The notes beneath the pieces were generated by a model. That model saw only the letters and a program-made list of their open reading frames with translations, searched no databases and was not told the DNA's origin. A DNA stretch of 10,543 nt from Planctomycetales bacterium (GTDB lineage: Bacteria > Planctomycetota > Planctomycetia > Planctomycetales > Planctomycetaceae), in NCBI GenBank assembly GCA_020050375.1, contig JAGVKR010000042.1, forward strand, positions 1-10,543, read 5' to 3'. Below, piece after piece: positions 6,641 through 10,543 of this stretch; position 1 is the stretch's first letter; each line of letters begins with the position of its first letter. The position numbers and the translations under genes were made by a program.

Positions 6641-6758
6641 ACTTTTGCATTTTGTGTTTCCTTAGACATTTGTCTTTCGGATTTTCCAATTCCTTCGGCA
6701 ATGTCGAAATCCGAAAATCAAATGTCTAAGGAAATCCGAAATCCAAAAAATCAAAAGT
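6641..6758. repeat. Long imperfect palindrome (MITE-like or repeat-derived) after the SGNH gene
   Basis: TTTCCTTAGACATTTG (6657-6672) pairs perfectly with 6719-6734. Inside it, TTTCGGATTT (6675-6684) pairs with AAATCCGAAA (6707-6716). Outside it, ACTTTTG (6641-6647) pairs with CAAAAGT (6752-6758). The unit is AT-rich and unlike its surroundings. It starts 14 bases after the SGNH stop codon, so its transcript would fold into a long hairpin that may act as a terminator or 3' stabiliser in either direction. Short ATTTTCCAAT-like words suggest simple-repeat origin. Confidence 0.75.
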
Positions 6759-6807
6759 GCTGTCACTGAAAGCCGGGGCTTTCGGCCGCCGCGAGCCTCC
6801 CCGGAGG

Positions 6808-6836
6808 TTTTCACGTCCCTCCCGTTGCGTTAGACT
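6808..6836 (+). promoter_or_regulatory. Promoter candidate for the ABC exporter genes
   Basis: TTTTCA (6808-6813) and TAGACT (6831-6836) have a 17-base spacer; each matches four of six consensus bases. A start near 6843 would leave a leader of about 67 nt before the GTG at 6910. It lies after the large palindrome, in the only gap upstream of the ABC genes. Confidence 0.35.
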
Positions 6837-6909
6837 CAGCGTCTACTCCGACTGATCGTGGCAGGCCGTCGCCCGAGGTTCTGCCCGAGTCTCTTTTTAC
6901 GCCCGCCCC

Positions 6910-8826
6910 GTGTCGAACTCCATCGCTTCTGATCCCGTCGATTCGAAGGGGGCCTCCTCAGCCGCGGGCTCGTCAAATCGGGTGCTCTTCCGCCGCATGC
7001 TGGCCATCGGCTGGCAGTATCGTTGGGGTTGCCTGCGTCTGCTGGCACTTCAGGCTGTGCTGCTCGGAACGGCCCTGGGGGGAGTCGGGCTGACAGGTCT
7101 CGGCATCGACGTCATCTTGTACCGGGCCGGGAAGACTTCCCACCCGGCCGACTATCCCTTTGGCATTGCGGCACCCGTCGATTGGGCTCCTCTGCAGGAA
7201 GTCGGCCTGATTTCGATGTTGATCCTTGTGCTTTCGCTGATCCGCGGCTGGCTCAACTATGTCTATGCCGTCGAGTCGGGAAAACTGATCCACGAACAGA
7301 TCGTGGTCGATCTGCGGAACCTGGTGTACGACAAGCTGCAGCGGCTCAGCTTTCGTTTCTTCGACGCCAACACCACGGGTTCGATCATCAATCGCGTCGC
7401 GAGCGACGTGCAGTCGGTGCGAGCCTTCGTGGATGGTGTGCTCATCCAACTGGTGATCCTCGTGCTGTCGCTCGCCTGTTATCTCACCTATATGCTGCGG
7501 ATCGACGTCGGGGTGACGCTCGCGTGCCTCGCCACGACGCCGATTCTGTGGACCGTGAGCGTGATCTTTTCCCGGCTCGTCCGTCCCGCCTACGACCGGA
7601 TTCGGGACCTGGCCGACCTGGTCGTGCTCACGCTGGCTGAGAACGTCCAGGGAGTGCACGTCGTCAAAGGCTTTGGGCGCGAGCCGGAAGAAATCGCCAA
7701 GTTCCGCCAGGCGGTGGGGGCCGTCGAGCGGGAGCAGCGGAGCATCTTCTGGAAGGTGAGCGTCTTCACGCCGGCGATCGGGCTTTTGACGCAGTTGAAC
7801 GTCGTCGTGTTGCTGGCTTACGGTGGCTACCTCGTGACGCAGGACCGGCTTGCCCTGGGGACGGGTCTCGTCGTCTTTGCGGGATTGTTGACCCAGTTCG
7901 CGAGCCAGGTTGCCAATCTGACGAACATCACGAACAGCATCCAGCAGAGCCTGAGCGGCGCGCGGCGGGTGTTCGAGGTCCTCGACACGCCGGTTGAAAT
8001 CCAGAGCCCGCCGGATGCCATTCGCGTTCCCCGCCTTCGGGGCGCCGTACAGTTCGAGCATGTCGGATTCGAATACGACTCGGGAGTTCCTGTTTTGCAG
8101 GACATTAGCTTTGCCGTCGAGCCCGGCGCGTGCGTCGCGATTCTGGGGGCGACGGGGGCGGGGAAGAGCACGCTCCTCAGCCTGATCCCCCGCTTCTACG
8201 ATCCGACCGCCGGCCGGGTACTCGTCGACGGCGTCGACGTCCGAAGACTCCAGCTCGACGACCTGCGGCGGAACATCGGCATGGTCTTTCAGGAGACGTT
8301 TCTCTTCAGCCACACCGTCGCCGCGAATATCGCCTTCGGACATCCGCACGCCACGCCCGAGCAGATCGAACGTGCAGCGCGCCTGGCGTGCGCTCACGAG
8401 TTCATCGAGCAATTGCCCAAGGGTTACGACACGATTCTGGGTGAAGGGGGAATGGATCTCTCGGGAGGCCAGCGGCAGCGGCTGGCGATCGCCCGAGCCC
8501 TGCTACTCGATCCGGCAATTCTGCTGCTGGACGATCCTGCGGCCGCGATCGACCCGCACACCGAACAGGAAATCCTCGCCGCCATGCAACAGGCGATGCA
8601 GGGCCGAACGACGTTTGTTGTGGCCCATCGGTTGAGCACGCTCCGGAATGCGAACCTCGTGATCGTGATTCACAAAGGCCGCATTCGGCAAGTCGGAACT
8701 CACGGGGAGCTGATGGGCATGCCGGGACATTACCGCGATGCCGCGGAGGTGCAATTCGTGGGACCGGGGACCGGGGACCAGGGACCGGGGGAAAACGCAT
8801 CGTTTCGTTCGTCAGATCAAGGTTGA
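6910..8826 (+). CDS. ABC exporter half-transporter (TMD-NBD) with degenerate Walker B
   Basis: 638 residues from a GTG start. A type IV (exporter) membrane domain spans about 27-345, with coupling-loop sequence FGREPEEIAKF near 255-265. The nucleotide-binding domain follows: A-loop Tyr389, Walker A GATGAGKST (413-421), Q-loop Gln461, signature LSGGQ (517-521), Walker B ILLLDD ending at Asp541, D-loop and switch His573. The catalytic glutamate expected after Asp541 is Asp542, and the usual (A/S)TSALD that follows is PAAAID. That substitution is typical of the degenerate site in heterodimeric exporters (TM287, LmrC, BmrC), and the next ABC gene is the likely partner. Substrate is unknown; lipids, peptides or drugs are all possible. 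The last ~20 residues (GPGTGDQGPG...) are encoded by a GGGGACC repeat and look like an added tail. No Shine-Dalgarno is seen, and the GTG is the first start in frame; Met30 (6997) is an alternative. Confidence 0.93.
   Translation: MSNSIASDPVDSKGASSAAGSSNRVLFRRMLAIGWQYRWGCLRLLALQAVLLGTALGGVGLTGLGIDVILYRAGKTSHPADYPFGIAAPVDWAPLQEVGLISMLILVLSLIRGWLNYVYAVESGKLIHEQIVVDLRNLVYDKLQRLSFRFFDANTTGSIINRVASDVQSVRAFVDGVLIQLVILVLSLACYLTYMLRIDVGVTLACLATTPILWTVSVIFSRLVRPAYDRIRDLADLVVLTLAENVQGVHVVKGFGREPEEIAKFRQAVGAVEREQRSIFWKVSVFTPAIGLLTQLNVVVLLAYGGYLVTQDRLALGTGLVVFAGLLTQFASQVANLTNITNSIQQSLSGARRVFEVLDTPVEIQSPPDAIRVPRLRGAVQFEHVGFEYDSGVPVLQDISFAVEPGACVAILGATGAGKSTLLSLIPRFYDPTAGRVLVDGVDVRRLQLDDLRRNIGMVFQETFLFSHTVAANIAFGHPHATPEQIERAARLACAHEFIEQLPKGYDTILGEGGMDLSGGQRQRLAIARALLLDPAILLLDDPAAAIDPHTEQEILAAMQQAMQGRTTFVVAHRLSTLRNANLVIVIHKGRIRQVGTHGELMGMPGHYRDAAEVQFVGPGTGDQGPGENASFRSSDQG
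8760..8791 (+). repeat. GGGGACC heptamer repeat, left copy of an inverted pair
   Basis: About four GGGACC/GGGGACC units in a row, lying inside the last codons of the first ABC gene. Bases 8762-8779 (GACCGGGGACCGGGGACC) are the perfect reverse complement of 9343-9360, so the two copies form an 18-bp inverted repeat around the four-helix-bundle gene. Confidence 0.85.
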
Positions 8827-8850
8827 AATCGACGGCCACTCCTTTTGATC

Positions 8851-8855
8851 AGGAG
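8851..8855 (+). promoter_or_regulatory. Shine-Dalgarno of the four-helix-bundle gene
   Basis: AGGAG ends 10 bases before ATG 8866. It decides the start over an in-frame TTG at 8845. It is the only clear Shine-Dalgarno before a gene in this window. Confidence 0.7.
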
Positions 8856-8865
8856 AAATTCACCG

Positions 8866-9228
8866 ATGTCGGATTACCGCGATTTGAATGCGTGGCAGGA
8901 GGCACACCGACTTGCGCTTCTCGTGTATCGTCTGACTCGCAGTTTTCCGAAGGATGAACTGTTTGGACTGACCAGTCAATTTCGCCGCGCCGCCGTCTCT
9001 GTCGCGGCAAATATTGCCGAAGGCAACGGACGGGAGTCGTCAAAGGAATACTTGCAGTTCCTGTATATTGCCCGCGGCTCACTCAACGAAACCCGGTATT
9101 TCATCACGCTGGCAACCGACCTGAAGTATCTCAATTCCTCGGACGCCGCACCCGCTGCGCCACAGGTCGAATGCGTCAGCAAACTACTCTCCGGCCTGAT
9201 CCGCGCAATACAGCGCAAAACCGGTTGA
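8866..9228 (+). CDS. Four-helix-bundle protein (S23/IVP-like, TIGR02436 type)
   Basis: 120 residues. The sequence follows the family from end to end: YRDLNAWQEAHRLALLVYRL, then FPKDELFGLTSQFRRAAVSV, then AANIAEGNGRES and KEYLQFLYIARGSLNE. The family was first found encoded within intervening sequences of 23S rRNA genes (Leptospira) and is a small, mostly basic helical bundle related in fold to the Avd protein of diversity-generating retroelements; the molecular role of stand-alone copies is unknown. Here there is no rRNA or reverse transcriptase nearby. It lies 39 bases after the first ABC gene and 55 before the second, same direction, so it may be co-transcribed. Inverted GGGGACC repeats flank it, and unlike its neighbours it has a clear Shine-Dalgarno, which together suggest it was inserted into an older ABC gene pair. 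Confidence 0.93.
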   Translation: MSDYRDLNAWQEAHRLALLVYRLTRSFPKDELFGLTSQFRRAAVSVAANIAEGNGRESSKEYLQFLYIARGSLNETRYFITLATDLKYLNSSDAAPAAPQVECVSKLLSGLIRAIQRKTG

Positions 9229-9236
9229 GCACCCTA

Positions 9237-9254
9237 TTGAAGCGTGACCTTCAA
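9237..9254 (+). other. Small hairpin between the four-helix-bundle gene and the second ABC gene
   Basis: TTGAAG (9237-9242) and CTTCAA (9249-9254) can pair around a six-base loop, 8 bases after the stop codon. The stem is short and has no T-tract, so a terminator role is doubtful. Confidence 0.25.
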
Positions 9255-9283
9255 GACTGTACCTCGCGGTAGTTTCCATTCCA

Positions 9284-10543
9284 ATGCGTCCCTCCTCCAT
9301 GCCGCCCCCCGCGCAATCCGATTCGCAACAAGCCCCCGTCCCGGTCCCCGGTCCCCGGTCGCTGGTCCCCTGCCCCAGTGACGACGCTTCCCGCTCGAAA
9401 TCGCCTTCACTCGCCATCACTCTCGCCCGGCACGACGCCGATCGCGAGGCGGAGACGCGGCCGCTCGATTATGGTTTGATTCGACGGCTCCTGAGCTACA
9501 TGAAGCCGTATGCCGCCAAGCGGAACTGGCTGATCGTGAGCGTGATCGTGCGGGCGATTCAGTTGCCGTGCGTGGCGTGGACGATTGGAGCGGTCATCAA
9601 CGGGCCGATCGCCCACCATGCGCCGTGGTCGGACGTGCTGGCCGGCGCGCTGGGGCTCTTTGCGCTGGCTGCCTTCACGCAGTTGAACTTCCATTTCCGG
9701 CAGCGCTTGGCGCTCGAGCTGGGAGAGGCGGTCGTTCACGATCTGCAGCGCGACATTTTCGCCCATTTGCAGCAGATGCCGATGAGCTTTTTCAATCGCA
9801 CGAAGATCGGCCGGATCATCAGCCGCGTCACTTCCGATTGCGAAGCGATGCGGATCGGCGTGCAGGACGTGTTGTTCGTGACGCTCGTGGGGCTGGGGCA
9901 GATGATCGTCTCGGCGGCCTTCATGCTCTATTACGACTGGGTGATGTTCAGCGTCGTGGCGGCGATCACGCCGGTGATGTGGGGGCTCAATCGTTACTTT
10001 CGCCGGCTGCTGAGCAAGGCGTATCGTGACATTCAGGAGAGCTTCAGCCGGGTGACCGGGACGCTCGCCGAATCGGTCACCGGAATTCGCGTCACGCAGG
10101 GGTTCGTCCGGCAGGATCTCAATGCCGAGCTGTTTGGCGGCCTGGTTCGCGATCATGCCGTGAACAACATGAAGGCGGCCCGGATGGCCGGGGTCTTTCT
10201 GCCCCTGCTCGAGTTCAACAGCCAGCTCTTCATCGCGGCGCTGCTGCTCATCGGGGGCTATCGGGTCCTCGACCCCGAAGTCCAGATGACGACCGGCGAT
10301 CTGATTCAGTTCTTCTTTCTCGCCAACATCTTCTTCAATCCGATTCAGATGCTGGGGAACCAGTACAACCAGGCGCTGACGGCGATGGCGGGAGCCGAGC
10401 GCGTCTTCAAATTGCTCGACACCCCACCCGACTGGCGCGACGCGACTGATGCGGCCGTCCTACCGAGGTTGACGGGGCGCGTCGAGCTCGTCGACGTCAC
10501 GTTCGGTTACGACGAAGCGCGTCCCGTGCTGCACGACATCAAC
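9284..10543 (+). CDS. ABC exporter half-transporter, second subunit, C-terminus outside window
   Basis: The frame is open from ATG 9284 to the right edge (420 residues seen); a TGA at 9245-9247 limits how far upstream it could begin, and ATG 9299 is an alternative start. After a Pro/Ser-rich N-terminus comes a full exporter membrane domain (about 65-390) with MSFFNRTKIGRIISRVTSD (about 167-185), a hallmark of intracellular loop 1, and a coupling segment FVRQDLNAELF. The nucleotide-binding domain has just begun (VELVDVTFGYDEARPVL, A-loop Tyr409) and the window ends before Walker A, so its catalytic residues cannot be checked. It is the likely partner of the first ABC protein and should hold the intact catalytic glutamate if the heterodimer reading is right. 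Residues about 17-30 (PVPVPGPRSLVPCP) are encoded by the right-hand GGTCCCC repeat, giving a proline-rich leader. Confidence 0.92.
   Translation, partial: MRPSSMPPPAQSDSQQAPVPVPGPRSLVPCPSDDASRSKSPSLAITLARHDADREAETRPLDYGLIRRLLSYMKPYAAKRNWLIVSVIVRAIQLPCVAWTIGAVINGPIAHHAPWSDVLAGALGLFALAAFTQLNFHFRQRLALELGEAVVHDLQRDIFAHLQQMPMSFFNRTKIGRIISRVTSDCEAMRIGVQDVLFVTLVGLGQMIVSAAFMLYYDWVMFSVVAAITPVMWGLNRYFRRLLSKAYRDIQESFSRVTGTLAESVTGIRVTQGFVRQDLNAELFGGLVRDHAVNNMKAARMAGVFLPLLEFNSQLFIAALLLIGGYRVLDPEVQMTTGDLIQFFFLANIFFNPIQMLGNQYNQALTAMAGAERVFKLLDTPPDWRDATDAAVLPRLTGRVELVDVTFGYDEARPVLHDIN
9333..9370 (-). repeat. GGGGACC heptamer repeat, right copy of an inverted pair
   Basis: On the minus strand this reads as GGGGACC units in the same order of variants as 8760-8791. 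Bases 9343-9360 (GGTCCCCGGTCCCCGGTC) are the exact reverse complement of 8762-8779. It lies within the first 30 codons of the second ABC gene. Confidence 0.85.

Noticed and set aside
6768..6783. Hairpin GAAAGC/GCTTTC as a terminator
   Set aside because: Short stem with no T-tract on either side; not enough to call.
6973..8412. Long minus-strand open frame (479 codons) opposite the first ABC gene
   Set aside because: Antisense shadow of a clear ABC transporter; charged low-complexity translation without motifs.
8761..8791. CRISPR-like or tandem array from the GGGGACC units
   Set aside because: Units are contiguous heptamers without spacers and lie in a coding sequence; no cas genes are present.
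8866..9228. Four-helix-bundle protein as an Avd accessory protein of a diversity-generating retroelement
   Set aside because: No reverse transcriptase, template repeat or variable repeat is visible in the window, and the sequence fits the S23/IVP type.

Overview
The window is GC-rich (roughly 60-65% by eye) bacterial DNA. Gene content and repeat style fit a member of the Planctomycetes (PVC group): an RlhA-type U32 protein with a DUF3656 domain, a membrane-anchored SGNH hydrolase carrying a TPR, a stand-alone S23-like four-helix-bundle protein, weak or absent Shine-Dalgarno sequences at most genes, and many short GC-rich palindromic repeats both between and inside genes. The phylum is an inference from style, not from a marker gene.

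Layout. (1) 1-2595, minus strand: a U32-family protein that runs off the left edge. It carries repeat-derived in-frame inserts at three places. (2) 2596-3152: a non-coding stretch with three REP-like hairpin repeats and an AT-rich island holding a near-consensus sigma70-type promoter that points at the U32 gene through a leader of about 350 nt. (3) 3153-4673, minus: a 12-TM MFS transporter with a long charged insert between TM7 and TM8. (4) 4674-5136: a divergent intergenic region with a GGAATGCGGA repeat block and a good plus-strand promoter candidate. (5) 5137-6627, plus: an N-terminally anchored SGNH/GDSL-like hydrolase. (6) 6628-6909: a large imperfect palindrome of about 118 bp and a possible promoter. 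(7) 6910-8826, plus: an ABC exporter half-transporter whose Walker B glutamate is replaced by aspartate. (8) 8866-9228, plus: a four-helix-bundle (S23/IVP-like) protein. (9) 9284 to the right edge, plus: a second ABC half-transporter, cut just before its Walker A.

How the genes relate. The two ABC genes are in the same direction, and the first has a degenerate catalytic site, so they most likely form a heterodimeric exporter of the TM287/288 or BmrCD type. The four-helix-bundle gene sits between them and is bracketed by a perfect 18-bp inverted repeat. The repeat copies lie inside the last codons of the first ABC gene and the first codons of the second, so the module looks inserted. The U32 gene shows the same theme: three unrelated kinds of dispersed repeat sit inside the reading frame without breaking it, at what look like loops or domain joints. 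The most notable feature of the window is therefore repeats tolerated in, and reshaping, protein-coding genes. No CRISPR array, tRNA, rRNA, transposase or recognisable defence system is visible.
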